From Zygnema cylindricum (Eukaryota; Streptophyta; Zygnematophyceae; Zygnematales; Zygnemataceae): a stretch of 64,000 nucleotides of DNA. The translations under genes and the position numbers were made by a program. The DNA lies in assembly GCA_037447655.1 (NCBI GenBank), contig JBBHKE010001020.1, positions 45,970 to 109,969 of the forward strand. Reading direction: 5' to 3'. Below the pieces are notes generated by a model that saw nothing but the letters and a program-made list of their open reading frames with translations, was not told the DNA's origin and did no database searches. Below, in pieces: positions 1 to 11,101 of this stretch (position 1 is the stretch's first letter; every line of letters starts with the position of its first letter).

Positions 1-1835
1 TTAACCTCTCTTAATTTAGAAAACGACTGTGGGCTTCCAACAACATTCGCGCAAACAAAATTCTCAACAGATAGTTGATTTTTCCTCATATCAAAAAATA
101 AAATGAATCAAGTTTGAAATCTTTTCTCCTTGCCAAAAATATGAAAGCTTATTCGGCCTCTTCCCCCTCATAACTTGAATCTCATTTGAGCAAATTTGTT
201 CTCTCTTTTTATCTTCCTCCGATTCGGATTTGTTAAATCTAAATTAGAACTCGATTTAAAACCTTTAAATTTCTGAGAATTCAAAAAACACTCGAGAAGT
301 AAAAATTTCATCACTCCAATCATCAATGTAAAATTCATTGTCACTCTTAATGTCAACATTTTCCTTCAACTATTCAAACCGAAATGGACATGCGCTTTCT
401 CCTCCAATGCGGAATGCGCAATGGACAAGAAATCATGAATTTGGCTCTCCTCATAAAAAAAATCAAAATTTTCTCTCATTCTTCATCTCCTCTCTTCGAA
501 TTAATCATTAATATGCGAATCGGAAAATTATAGTCCGTCGTCGGTATAATTTCCAAACTCAAAATAATTTGTAAAATCAACACGGCCGCAACTTACACCG
601 CGATCACCTCAATCGCCATTTTTGCGATCTCTTCCACTACCGACATAGTTTAACAATGTAAAAAAATTGTTCTCAAGCTCTTTAAATGCCACCTCTCCTC
701 CTCGGAATTCTATGTGACAGTTTCCCTCTTCTCTTTCTTCACATACTCGTCTCCTCCACTCTCATCTCCATCTCCATCAAAATAGGAATTTGAATTATCC
801 GGCAAATGATAATTTTCTTTTTCTCCTCTTGATTCAGATTGTAATAGGGCATCAATATACCCCATCAATTTGTTGAAAGCTTTTGGAAATTGATCTTTCA
901 AATTAGTCGCTCCATACATCCGAATTCTTCCTCAACTAAAACTAAAAAAAAAATGGTTTCTTCAAACAAACCTCAAAGCCGCCAGGAGGGAAGGAGTACC
1001 CTTCTTCCTTCCGAGAGAATAATCTCTCACTACCTCCACTTCGTCTCTACTCTTATCTTCTTTCAAACCCAAAACAAGAATCTGATTTCTCCTCTTTTTT
1101 TTTTTCTAATCTTCGTCAATTTTTTTCAATCCTCCTCTTTGTCAATAAATGGCCAAAACAGCCGGTAAAGCAACCGGTTTTTCGCTGACACGAAACTCCT
1201 CCTCTTCTTCCTCCTAATCATGGACACATTAAAACTTCACTTCAACAAAATCCACAACAAAAAAAATGTGCAGTCATTGACGAAAAAAATCAAATAAATT
1301 TGTACACACTTGAACTGCGGATAGAAATTGAGAATGCCAAACTTGAATGACTCTTCTTCCAAACTGACCGGCGATTTAGGTAATCGCCACACCATTCACC
1401 TCGATTCACTTCGAATAACGTCTTCAATAAATGAACGTACAAAAGTACGAAATAAAACTCCCTCCAAAAAAATATCTTCAAAATGTCGAGATTCATTTTC
1501 AACTCACGACAACACACTTACTCTTTTCTTCATAAACCACTCCTTTACACCTCAATCAATATACCACATCGGCAACATCATTTCTCCCCCCAAAAGAAAT
1601 TTATCTTCTTCTCTTCACTTTTCTTTCCACTCTTCTTCTCTTTCATCAAATCACTCTTTTAAATAAACTTCTCATCACACTTTTCTTCACTCCTCTCTTC
1701 AGTTTTTAATTCACTCTTCTCTTCTTCACCTTCTTCGACTTCATCGACTACTTCTTTGGATTCTTCATCTACTTCTTCTTCATCATCTTCTTCTTCTTCT
1801 ACTTCAAATAAAGAATCACCTCCATCCGAATCGGA
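1..1835 (-). mobile_element. Internal region of a LARD-type LTR element, second copy, cut by window edge
   Basis: This stretch is an almost exact reverse complement of 16285-18113, the internal region of the complete LARD described below. Matching short frames (168-359, 710-919 and 1290-1517 on the minus strand) recur there with only a few substitutions. No gag or pol motif is visible. The frames are acidic or serine-rich low-complexity reading. Homology runs to base 1, so the element continues outside the window. Its inner edge at about 1835 is not an LTR end but an abrupt join to copia RNase H sequence. Confidence 0.8.
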
Positions 1836-2484
1836 TAGGATTAGCAGAAATAGCGATTGCTGCCTGATTATCACAAAATATTTTCTGCACACCACTCTTA
1901 AGGTGACCAAGCTCACCAAGCAAAGACTTGACCCACATCAATTCTTTTACAGCAGAGCAAGAGGCCATATACTCAGCCTCCATGGTGGACTGAGCAATAA
2001 CCTTTTGCTGTTTACTACTCCAACAGCAAGCCCCATCACCCACATATAATACATATCCAGAAGTACAACTCCTCATCGGAGCATCACCATAACTAGCATC
2101 ACTCCAAGTGGTGATGTCAGTATTCTCCCCACCCAAATGCAACCATAGATCCCTAGTTCCTACCAAATATCTAAGGACTCTCTTAGTTGCCTCCCAATCC
2201 CTCTTAGTGGGAGCATTTAGACTTCTACTCAGCACTCCTACAACTGCAGCTAAATCCGGCCGGGTACAATTCATATAATAGATTAGACTTCCCACTAGTT
2301 GCCTGTAAGGAATAGTCTGCATGAACTTTTGTTCTTCAAGAGATAATATCTCGTTTAAGACTATGACTCCTTCTTCCTCACTCCCCTCACTTCCCTTCTT
2401 TAACTCCATTGGAGTTGTACAACTATTAGCTTTATCCATCTGAAAATTTTCAAGCATGTTCCCTATTGCCTCCTTTTGAGTCAA
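1836..2484 (-). pseudogene. Copia-1 RNase H domain, truncated
   Basis: This is the C-terminal part of a Ty1/copia polyprotein. The RNase H core is readable: WSDASYGDAP with the first catalytic Asp, TSGYVLYVGDGACCW, STMEAEYMA with the catalytic Glu, and CDNQAAIA with a further Asp. It would degrade the RNA strand during reverse transcription. The last 50-60 residues normally present, seen in copia-3 at 32330-32520, are missing because the frame runs straight into LARD sequence at about 1835. It is separated from the RT frame upstream by a frame break near 2490-2512. Confidence 0.85.
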
Positions 2485-2511
2485 TCTTATAATCTTTCTT
2501 TTTCGGTCTCT

Positions 2512-3599
2512 TTATACTTGAATTCCCAAAATATATCTTGCTTCCCCCATATCCTTCATTTCAAATCTCCCCTTAAGATCGGTTTTCAGTTTATTAATTT
2601 TTTCCATTGATTTACTTAGAACAAGCAAATCATCAATATAAATTGCAATAAATATAAAACATTCCTCATCTTTAAAAACATAGATTGAGTGACCGGAGCT
2701 GATCCCGATATATCCCAAACCTGTTAGAATTTCATTAAGCTTCTTATTCCACTGTCGAGGCGCGTGTTTCAAACCATAAAGAGATTTAATCAGCCGGCAT
2801 ACCTTACTCTCCTCTCCTTCCTCCACAATCCCTTTGGGTTGTCGCGTGAAGATCTCCTCTTCCAATCCTCCATGCAAAAATGCTGTCTTGATGTCCATCT
2901 GGTGTACTTCCATGTCTTCCGCTGCTGCCTGGCTGAGAAGTATGCGGATGGAGGGAAATTTGATGACCCGGGCAAAGGTTTCTTCGTAGTCAATTCCCTC
3001 CTTTTGTGTAAATCCCTGTGCCACTAATCTGGCCTTGTAGCGCTCGATTGTGTTATCTGGGTTCAGTTTTAATTTGAAAACCCACTTACAACCGATTGGT
3101 TTTTGTTTAGGTGGACAATCCACCCGCTCCCAAGTATCGGCTGCCATAATTGAGGCCATCTCCTCATTGATGGCTGTCTTCCACGATTTTTTTCTGGACA
3201 AGTCATCGCCTCTCCATAAGTTTGAGGTTCATCTTGATGAGATAGTTTAGTTACCTTGTTATTAATCTGTTTTTCTTGCAGTCTTTTGCTACTTCTCCTT
3301 CCCCCCTTCAAATCAGAGGCCGAAATAGATGGTTCTCGTGGATTCTTTCCAACAAACTCGGCTTCTCCCCTATCCTTTGATTCTGAATCAATTTCCACCA
3401 CGTCTTCCGCTTCGGGTAGAGTTGTCACTGGAGTTTCCACAGCCAAGTCCTTTTCAGTCTGATTTGTACCTGCAAGAATGTCATCTTCTCTAAAACCTGG
3501 ATAGTTAGGAAGCCCAATGTCATCGGAATTTTCTGACTCAAATCTGATTTTTAATGACTTTGCATATTTGAAGGGATCCACAGACTTTCTTTCATCCAT
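2512..3599 (-). pseudogene. Copia-1 reverse transcriptase (RVT_2) region, frameshifted
   Basis: Two overlapping frames (3069-3599 and 2512-3201) together cover the linker and the reverse transcriptase. Visible RT landmarks are WVFKLKLNPDN, YKARLVAQGFTQ, MDIKTAFLHG with a catalytic Asp, SLYGLKHAPRQW and the active site YIDDLLVL, where most copies of the family have YVDD. The change of frame near 3070-3200 and the break before RNase H make it non-functional. The same region in copia-3 is a single 587-codon frame, which shows what was lost. Confidence 0.85.
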
Positions 3600-4522
3600 A
3601 ACTACTAGATGTTTTACAAAGATTATATCTTCCGTTTTTAGATCATAAACTCTATATCATTTAACATCCTCATCATATCCTAATAAGTATCCCGATTTTC
3701 GTTTAGGATCTAGCTTACAATTAGAATGATCTGTATCTAGACTAAATACTTGACTGTCAAAAACCTTTAAGTGAGATATGTCTGGTTTCCGGCTTGTCCA
3801 TCTCTCATAAGGTGTTTGATCTTTTATAGCTGAAGTAAGAACTCTATTTTTGAGGTAATTAGCATAGTTCATTGCTTCTGCCCAAAACCTTTTTCCTATC
3901 TTCTTATCTGACAACATACTTCTAGCACTATCACTTAGTGTTCTATTTAACCTTTCAGCTACCCCATTCTGTTCCGGGTTTTTGTGGAACTGTCTTTTGG
4001 TGTTGGACCCCATCTTCCCTCAGAAAATCCTCAAACTGGTTAGAAGTATACTCTCCACCATTGTCACTCCTTATTCTCTTGATTGGAGTTTCATGGAGTT
4101 TTTGGCTCCATGCTTTATATTGTCTAAAACAATCCTGAGCGTCGGACTTGTTTTTCAAAAAATACACTCGGGAATACCGAGACCAATCATCAGTGATAGT
4201 CATCATAAATCTCTTCCCCCCCCGGTGAGGGTACTCTAGCCGGTCCCCAAATATCTGTGTGTACTTGATCTAGAATTTATTCTCCTTTATAGGTGGCTGT
4301 TTTAGAAAAGGGTAATCAGAGTGTTTTACCTTGAGCACACCCACTCTTATCACTTATATTATCACTCTCACTAAACTTAATCCCTTCCACCACTCCCATC
4401 TTTTTCATCTCTCTTAACTTGTCTAGATTCACATGCCCAAGCCTCTTATGCCACATCATAATATCATGAACACCAACATAATAAAGTTTTTTCGTTTCAT
4501 TACTTAAGATCAGCCTAAACAT
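3600..4522 (-). pseudogene. Copia-1 integrase (GAG_pre-integrase zinc region and rve core), frameshifted
   Basis: Frames 4316-4522, 3955-4206 and 3657-4013 make up the integrase. The pre-integrase motif WHKRLGHVNLDKLREM with a downstream CAQGK represents the HHCC zinc-binding region. The core shows TITDDWSRYSR, then SDNGGEYTSNQFEDF, then NRTLSDSARSML, carrying the D and E positions of the DDE triad. Frames change near 3960-4010 and 4206-4316, and a stop lies at 3657. The enzyme would insert the cDNA. This copy cannot be translated in one piece. Confidence 0.8.
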
Positions 4523-5040
4523 CCCATGGTTACCTTTCTCAGCAATGAAATAGACATCCTCCTCAAAACTAGCAGTAAAGACTCCTTCCCTAGTGCTAGT
4601 AAAAAAATCCTTATCACTAATACAGATGTAGAGATGAGGTTTTTGTTCAGCTCCGGAATAAACAATACATCGGCGAATGTTACTATTGATGTCTTTCCTT
4701 CTACTAACACTTTCAGATCTACCGATCCTACAAGAGAAGTGGTGACTTTCCTCCCATCCCCGTACACTATCTCTACGGTGGGAATATTTCTTATCTTAGT
4801 GAACAAGTGCCTATCCTTACACATGTGCATGGAGGCACCTGAATCTACAATCCAGCCTTCTTCACTTATCAATCCACCGTAAGCACATTTCTGCCTTCGT
4901 GGAATTTTGACCTCTTTTTTCGCCTCCAATTCCTCATCTAAAAGGAGCTCATCGTCCTCGTCCTCGGAATCCGCCTCATGTACCTGTGTTACAAGGGCCT
5001 TTTTCTTTCCTCTTGGGGTACCACCGGTCTTCCCCTCCTT
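4510..5040 (-). pseudogene. Copia-1 aspartic protease region
   Basis: The frame at 4510-4929 carries the retropepsin signature WIVDSGASMHMC (catalytic Asp in DSGA), preceded by a conserved IPRRQKCAYGG segment and followed by YGDGRKV and VLFIPELNKNLIS, the usual copia protease layout. The upstream part to about 5040 encodes the acidic gag-protease linker in another frame. The protease would cleave the gag-pol precursor. The last 30 residues of the frame are out of register with copia-3, so a frameshift lies near 4620. Confidence 0.8.
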
Positions 5041-5054
5041 TAACCGAAGCTAGC

Positions 5055-5958
5055 TTAGCTTACTGCACTCTGCCATATAATGCCCAGGTTTCTTACAAAA
5101 ATGACATAAACCTTTAGGAGCCCTTGATTTTTCTGCTCGCTCCCCCTATAGTTTCCACCCGGTTTCTGAGAATCCTTGTTCCTCCAATCGGTCGCAGTTG
5201 CGAAGGTTTGGCCACTCTTTCTTCCCCTTTGGATCTCAATCGTATTCTCCCAAACGAGAATCATCCCTACCACTGAGTTCCATATCCACCTTGAGTCAGG
5301 CAAGTCCTGCACACGGTAAACTATGTTCACGAACTCATCAGGTAACTTCATCAGTAAACAGTAACCTTTTCTTTTTCACTAAAATCTTTTCCCGCACTCT
5401 CTAGCTCCATGAAGAGTGTAGCAAGCTCATTGCAAAAATCCAACATATTTCCCCCTTTGTATACATACTCCTTAACTTTCTGATCAGCCAACTGTTGTTG
5501 CTGAATCGTACCACTTCGGTACATCTCTATGAGAGCCATCCAAAGATCGGATGCCCTTTCTACCTGCAAATGAGGACATGCAAGTCCTTGAGTGAGATGG
5601 CGTAGGATGAAGTGCTTTGCCGCCATATTGTTGAAGTCCCAGGTTTCAGTATCATTCTCCTCGTTCCTCGGAATAGGTGACATGAATGCCGAACCAGTTG
5701 CTATTGGTGTGGTCGTCTCCTTCTCCTTTCCTTTGTCCACCACCTCTCCTTCTTTTGTTTCCTCCGTTGAAGGTGGATCCTCTTTCCTGGTGAATCTGCT
5801 TCCTCCAAACCCTGGAGGAATTCCAAGACTTGATGGACGTCCCAACCGTCCACTCACTATCCCCCAAAACCTTTTTTCGCATAGAGCTCCTATCATCATA
5901 CTTTCCCAGTATATGAATCCAGTTCCATTAAAGATTGGTACCTAGAGGGTGGGCCCAT
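5055..5958 (-). pseudogene. Copia-1 gag (UBN2-type capsid), frameshifted
   Basis: Gag forms the virus-like particle. The start codon is the ATG at 5958-5956 inside the primer-binding site. Compared with copia-3 and copia-2, the N-terminal dozen codons are shifted by a one-base difference near 5944. The main frame (5351-5899) has the copia capsid features: WGIVSGRL, PPGFGG, HFILRHLTQGL, LWMALIEMYRSGTIQQQQL and FCNELATLFMEL. The C-terminal frame (5055-5351) carries MKLPDEFVNIVYRVQD but enters the zinc knuckle out of frame, so the CCHC box is not readable. Confidence 0.85.
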
Positions 5959-5962
5959 AACC
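5948..5962 (-). other. Primer-binding site of copia-1 (initiator tRNA-Met anticodon arm), overlapping gag ATG
   Basis: Read on the minus strand the site is GGTTATGGGCCCACC. It begins at the first base after the LTR end (...GTTTCA). It is complementary to the anticodon arm of plant initiator tRNA-Met (GGUGGGCCCAUAACC, from memory), not to the 3' acceptor end. The ATG inside it is in the position of the gag start codon. Confidence 0.75.
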
Positions 5963-6943
5963 TGAAACTCTGAGACCTCCATAAGTCCTCAGAGTGGACA
6001 GCTTCCAAGAAGCCTCTAGGATAATCCTGACCCCTTTTTGTTTCAGCAAAAACAACTGCCACCTTGGTAGACAAAAACCCTGGCCACCTGCACCCCTGTG
6101 AAGGCAAGACTCCCCTGAGTCGATAGCAAAAAGAATCTCTGAATTTGCTCCCCTGAGCAGTAAGTTATGGAGGGTCAAAGTTGACCTTTAGTACAGAAGC
6201 TCTTTGGGAGAGAGGGTCCTATCTCCTAATTTGTCTAAGTCCTATCTCTCTCACAGACTCTATCTACTAATGTACGGAACCAATCATAATACAGTTCCGT
6301 ACGCAAAAGTATAGCTGCCGGTGTACTTTAGGTACGGACATTGTACGACATGGCCTAAATGTCGACACATGTCATATTCGGATTCGGTGCCATAATCTTC
6401 GGAGATTCCACGATCTAATGTAATTTTGCCACGTGTCATCCGATGTGGCGATGGCCACAAACCACCGAAATCTTCTTCCGCTATCTCGGCGCTAATTTCG
6501 GTCGTCCGATTAAATCAGGATTTAATCGTAGCCGTAATAAATACTTGCGCGGCATTCGTTTCAATTAAAAATTAAATGCGCGGTATTGTTTTTCTGTCCG
6601 TACCGTAATCCGTACTTTACACATTACCGGATCTATGTATCCCGTAATAAATTACAGTTAAATGATTAATCCTACGCATACATGTTAAAATAAATATCAA
6701 ACTGTATACTACGTAATACTAGTCCTAGACTTAACGGCTAAGGCTACCGGCTATCTGCTGTCTGCCGACCGGTAGGTACAGGGATCAAATCCTGCGGCCG
6801 GCACATATATTTTAGATAAAATAAACCCTTAACTTATATAAATTTCCCGTAAACCTTGGATAGCCTAGGTAGCCATGGCTCTAGCTCCCACTCCAATTTC
6901 TCAGTGACTGCGACAAGTTTGAGAGTTTGGAGAGAGAAGTTAG
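5963..6943 (-). repeat. 5' LTR of copia-1, truncated at its outer end
   Basis: Matches the 1.06-kb LTRs of copia-3 over most of its length (GAAACTCTGAGACCTCC end, GTAC-rich block, CACGTG box, tRNA-like hairpin at about 6731-6803, CCATGGCTCTAGCT block). It lacks the outermost 100 or so bases, which should start TGTAGAAATT. At 6943/6944 it changes abruptly into a family-B fragment, so the outer end was lost. No 3' LTR of this element lies in the window. Confidence 0.8.
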
Positions 6944-7534
6944 TGTTGCTCTGACACAACTGCTTGCACTGAAGATGAAGAAGATGCAGCAGTAGTCATC
7001 GTAGAACAAATCAATAGAGGAAGCTTCCACAAATACCGATGGCTGAACAGAAATTTTGACAGACTATAACTTTCAGAAAAACGCTCTAAACGTCTTGAAC
7101 ATTTGCCACACTGTAGATAACATACAAAGGAACACACACACAAAATTTCAATTAATTCCGCTCACAAATCTGTGAGATATGTAGAAATGAAATTACATAA
7201 AACTGAGTGTACAGTTTTCATATCATTTGTTCCTAAAAATCAAATTCACTAAGTCCTACTTTTATACACCGAAACTACACTAAGCTGTACGGAGGCATTC
7301 CAGCCGTACATCTAACATTCTATCACAAATATTTACACCGAAGTTTAGACAACGTAAAGTGATAATGATCTAGTCACGCCTCGTCACTATTTGTTGGCGG
7401 CGGCTGTCAGCGGTCCGATTAGAGGATTTGGCACCGTAGAATTGACTTTACGAAGTCCAGTGGTCCTGCCGAATTTCCGTACGTCCACGGAGGACATACT
7501 CACGCATTCTCCCAAGTGACGACACGTGTCCCAT
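6944..7534 (-). mobile_element. Family-B copia fragment: leader plus first codons of gag
   Basis: On the minus strand an ATG at 6999-6997 opens a short frame MTTAASSSSSVQAVVSEQ, resembling the N-terminus of the plus-strand family-B gag at 10498 (MSTSTTTASPLVATVVVEQQ). The frame is cut after 18 codons at 6944 by the copia-1 LTR. The 530 bases upstream should be leader and LTR of the same family, but I cannot place an LTR boundary. The right edge (about 7534) is set where D0 homology begins. Confidence 0.5.
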
Positions 7535-8843
7535 GAAACTCTTAGATGAGTACGAAAACATCATTTGTCGTATGCAGGCTATGGATGGCTTTTGATGGAC
7601 TTGGAGCTTTACCATGGAGATAATTCTTGTGAGGGAAAGCACTTTAGAGCTTCGTAGGAGAAGTGACAGGGTGAATGTATTTAACGCTGGTGGTGATTGG
7701 TATGAGCGTGATGAGAGGAATGGCGGTGACGAGCGGAAGCGTGATGAGAGGAAGTTATCGGAACTTTGATAGAAAGAGAGAGAGAGGAAAATAAACGAGA
7801 GCTTTGAAAAAAAGGGTTTGCTTCTTTTATAGGGAACCGGGTCATATATGGAGGAATGCCCTTGTTTGGAAGAACTTAGAAGTTGGAATGTGGATGAAGA
7901 GGAAGAAAGGGAACAGCAGAAAGAGGATAAAGAAATCTTAGAGCTTCTCCACACTGGTAGAATGGAGAAGAGAGAAAAGTACATAGAAATTCCGCGAAAG
8001 CAACATTGTGCTTTTGGAGGTATAAGGGAAGTAAAGGGAAGGGAGGTACTTAAGGGAGTTAGACATGGTGTGGATTTCAACGAATATAGAAAGTCAGATC
8101 TAGAATCTATAATAGAAAAAGGGAAAAATAAAAATAATGAGTATAATTTAATAGAAATTTTGGAAACAGAAAACTGGTCGGAAAGGGAGACTTCAACGGC
8201 TTTCGAGGAAAGGGGAGAAGTAAATCTAGAGGGGGTTTTAAAAGATAGGGGAGAGAAGAAATATTTAATCAAAAGTTTAGGGGAGGAGAAATACTCTTTG
8301 GGAATCATTATTAATGAAGTGATAATAAAAAAAAATTCCATGGGGGCGAGTGAGGAAAGTTCAAAAAATGGGGTTAGTATCATGGATAAAAATATGAGTT
8401 CGGAAGATGTAGATTTTATGAGGAACTTAGTGGGGACTCTTGATTTAAGGATAAATTTGGAGGGTAATGGTTTTGACATCACTAATGGGAGTGATGCCAT
8501 TTATGAAGGTGTGCTTGTGAAAGGGTTAGCATCTGGGTGTGTGTTGAAGATTGAAGATGGGGCTGGTTTTTTGAATCGCAAGAGGGAAATTGGATTCTGT
8601 GTGGATGGAAAAGAGACGAGTGGGATAAAATCTTTGCTCGGATTTATGGAAGATGGTATGCTTAATAAAATATGTGATCAGCAAGATGGAATGTTTATTT
8701 CAGCTCATCTAATGGACCTTTTAAAATACGAGAGTATTCACTTAAAGTTTTATGAGGAGAAAAGAAAGAGGAAAAAGAAAAGAAGAAGAAAAAAAAATAT
8801 TATATATATATTTTTAGTGGGAGTTGAAAAGAAAGTAGACTAG
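7535..8843 (+). pseudogene. D0: fused gag/RNase H-remnant reading region of a copia deletion derivative
   Basis: Bases 7535-7847 match the last third of the element D gag (DEYENI, TWSFTM, RESTLELRR) but contain stops and frameshifts. From 7848 to the TAG at 8843 one frame of about 330 codons is open. It begins in the gag C-terminus (MEECPCLEELRSW), passes through the protease-boundary segment IPRKQHCAFGG, and continues into a diverged RNase H remnant (DITNGSDAIYEG, ASGCVLKIEDGAG). It ends in a lysine/arginine-rich tail directly before the polypurine tract. Integrase and RT are absent. In element D the same region is split by a TGA where D0 has TGG. Confidence 0.65.
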
Positions 8844-8856
8844 AAAATAAGGGGAG
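8844..8856 (+). other. Polypurine tract of D0
   Basis: AAAATAAGGGGAG lies immediately before the TG of the 3' LTR. The same tract sits before the LTRs at 28839 and, on the minus strand, at 32317-32329 and 12833-12845. It primes plus-strand DNA synthesis. Confidence 0.75.
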
Positions 8857-10087
8857 TGTTGAAATTTATGTATTTTCTAGGTCTGTATTGGAAAAATAAA
8901 TAGAGTAAGTCAGCAAAGGCAACCTGCTTCTCGCTCAACTCTCTCCGGTCCCCATACTTGTTGCAGTCACTGAAGACCAGAGAGAGAGCTAGAGCCATGG
9001 CTGCCTCAAGATGATAGGTTAATCCGTAGTTTGTACCAAAATGGGACTGTTGGAACCAAGATTTGATCCTGGTACCTATCATCCTCTAATAGCCGTTGGG
9101 CCTATAGCTTAGAGTCAACGATGAAAGACATAGGGTACAATAGAAATTTAGAAGTGTACAAATAGAGAATTCTAACAAACTAACAAATAACCAAAAGCTG
9201 CTCTTGACCAGATTTGAACCAGGGTCTATGAAATTATTTGTAGTAGTATGCCTTATCCAATAACGCGTTATCGAAACGATACACGTATCGGGTTTCAAAG
9301 TTATATAAACCTTGACGCAGTGCCTAATTAACACTAGACTAACGAAGAGGAACAATTCATGCATGTACGCGAATCTGAACCGTGTAAAATATGTTTTGAT
9401 TTGACGCCCGGCGTTGTAGCCGCCACGCGAAGTGAGCTTTTGGCGCCATTCTGAGATAATGTCACGCGGTGCCACGTGGTGCCACGTTATTTGATACCAG
9501 AGAAGATGGGAGGAGGAACCATGGCTCCCGATTTGAAAGGTGTCACCTTGTAGACCATGTCGTACAATATCCGTACAATAAGTATATCGCCCATTGTACC
9601 TTCTTGTACTATAAAGTGTTCTTATTGGACTAAGGTTTAGTAGTAGGTAGTCATGAGTTGGCACACCAAGACTTAGTGATATTTAGGTACCTCTCTCTAA
9701 GAGAGCTTGTAACTTTAAAGGTCATCTTTGACCAACTATAACTTAATGCTCGGGTGAGCAAATTCAGTGATTCTTTTTGCTGCGCACTAAAAGGAGTCCA
9801 AGCTACACAGGGGTGTAGTCGGTCAAATTTTTTGCGTGCCAGGGTGGTACTTATTTAGTGGGAAAGTCAAAGTGGGGAATATTGTCCAAAACACATGTTT
9901 AGGCTTTGCATTCTGTGGTGGAACTGAGCACACAGAAGGTTTTATTTTCACGAGGTGAAGTTGTATTGGGGTTTTGAGTGTCAGGGTGTCATTCATTTGG
10001 GTTTGTATCAACTTGGATTTGGCACTATCTAGATAAGCTTCTTTGGCTCTGTGAATTCTGTGTGGCAATGGAGCCCATAGAAATTCA
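8857..10087 (+). repeat. 3' LTR of D0
   Basis: Starts TGTTGAAATTTATG after the polypurine tract and ends ATAGAAATTCA. It is about 1.23 kb, homologous to but clearly diverged from the 1.3-kb LTRs of element D. It contains two antisense tRNA T-arm-like hairpins (about 9065 and 9213), a GTAC-rich block near 9560-9610, and GGTGCCACGTGG-type boxes near 9470. The 5' LTR is not present because the element is truncated at 7534. Confidence 0.75.
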
Positions 10088-10497
10088 TTCTATTAATCAG
10101 GTTTTTAGAATATAATAATTAGGGTTTTGAGGTACTAACGGTAGAGTGACGTACAGGTAGGATACTTTGTCGTTGGTCAGGATGATAACCGCAGTAACCG
10201 TTACCCAAATTAGTGTAGATCAGTAGATACACAGTGTGAGTATATAACTTAGGACTTAGCCAATTTTGTAGTATCCAGTTTTGGGAATATGATTTTTTAA
10301 GGGCGATTTTGGGGAAGCTTCCAGACATCATATCTTGTGTTTTACAAAGTCATTAAGGCTGAAATTTTGGGAATTATTAGCTTATTATGTTGTGTATCAT
10401 TGTCTTAAATTTGAGGCATATTAGTTTTTTATGTCATATATTGTGTTGAATCAAAGTTGGCTGTTGAGTAGGTGTTTTGATAGTTTGTGCTATTCTA
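10088..10497 (+). other. Leader before family-B gag; no gene recognised
   Basis: AT-rich sequence between the D0 LTR and the ATG of the family-B gag. It probably holds the family-B LTR end and leader, but I found no convincing primer-binding site or LTR boundary. Short frames here are unsupported. Confidence 0.4.
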
Positions 10498-11101
10498 ATG
10501 TCTACTTCCACTACTACTGCAAGTCCTCTGGTTGCAACGGTGGTTGTAGAACAACAAGTTATAGGCCTTTCCTCAATAATTCCTATCTTCAATGGCCAAA
10601 AGTATGCGTACTGGGCGGCGATGGTCGAATCATCGTTTGAAACTCTTGACTTATTGGGGGTCTTGGATGGCTCCCTTGATGAAACAGATCCAAGTTGGGC
10701 AAAAAAGAATTCAATGGCAAGGAACAATCTCATTCTTTGTATTTTAAAAAAATTGGTTATGTCTTGACTGAAAATGAAGAAGGCGAGCGAGATTTGGACG
10801 TCACTGAAATCCGCTTATGAGAACGCAAATGTTCAAGAGGAGCTCTTGGTGGCTGGAAAACTTTTAGGATACAAATACTCGGGGGTGACTATGGTCGAGT
10901 TTTGTGACAATTTTCGTGCACTTATTGATGCACACTCTTCTGCTGAGGGGTCATTTCCTGAGTTTCAACAAGAAACTTTGCTTATTAGAGGTCTCCCTAG
11001 TAGCATGAAATGTGTGTCTGCTCAGCTAAAGAGTCATGATAGAGCTAGTTGGTCATTTGTTGAAATTAATAGATTTCTAAAGTGTTTTCTCGGTATAAAT
11101 A
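10498..11101 (+). pseudogene. Family-B copia gag, one in-frame stop, 3' truncated by copia-2
   Basis: The frame opens at ATG 10498 (MSTSTTTASPLVATVVV) and runs about 200 codons in one frame with a single TGA at 10765-10767. Visible capsid features are IPIFNGQKYAYWAAMVES, LDLLGVLDGSLDE, MARNNLILCIL, EIWTSLKSAYENANVQE, FCDNFRALIDA and IRGLPSSMKCV. These follow the DUF4219/UBN2 gag layout of Ty1/copia, but of a lineage different from copia-1, -2 and -3. It breaks off at 11101, where the LTR of copia-2 begins. Confidence 0.75.

Noticed and set aside
7448-8500. 350-codon minus-strand ORF, serine/leucine-rich
   Set aside because: It is the antisense shadow of the purine-rich D0 region (7848-8843, plus), which aligns with element D and with RNase H. 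The antisense translation has no domain and low complexity.
9205-9290. Possible functional tRNA gene on the minus strand
   Set aside because: There is a T-arm-like CCCTGGTTCAAATCTGG and an A-box-like stretch, but no acceptor-stem pairing or anticodon arm that I can fold by eye. It lies in an LTR as part of the recurrent tRNA-like segment.
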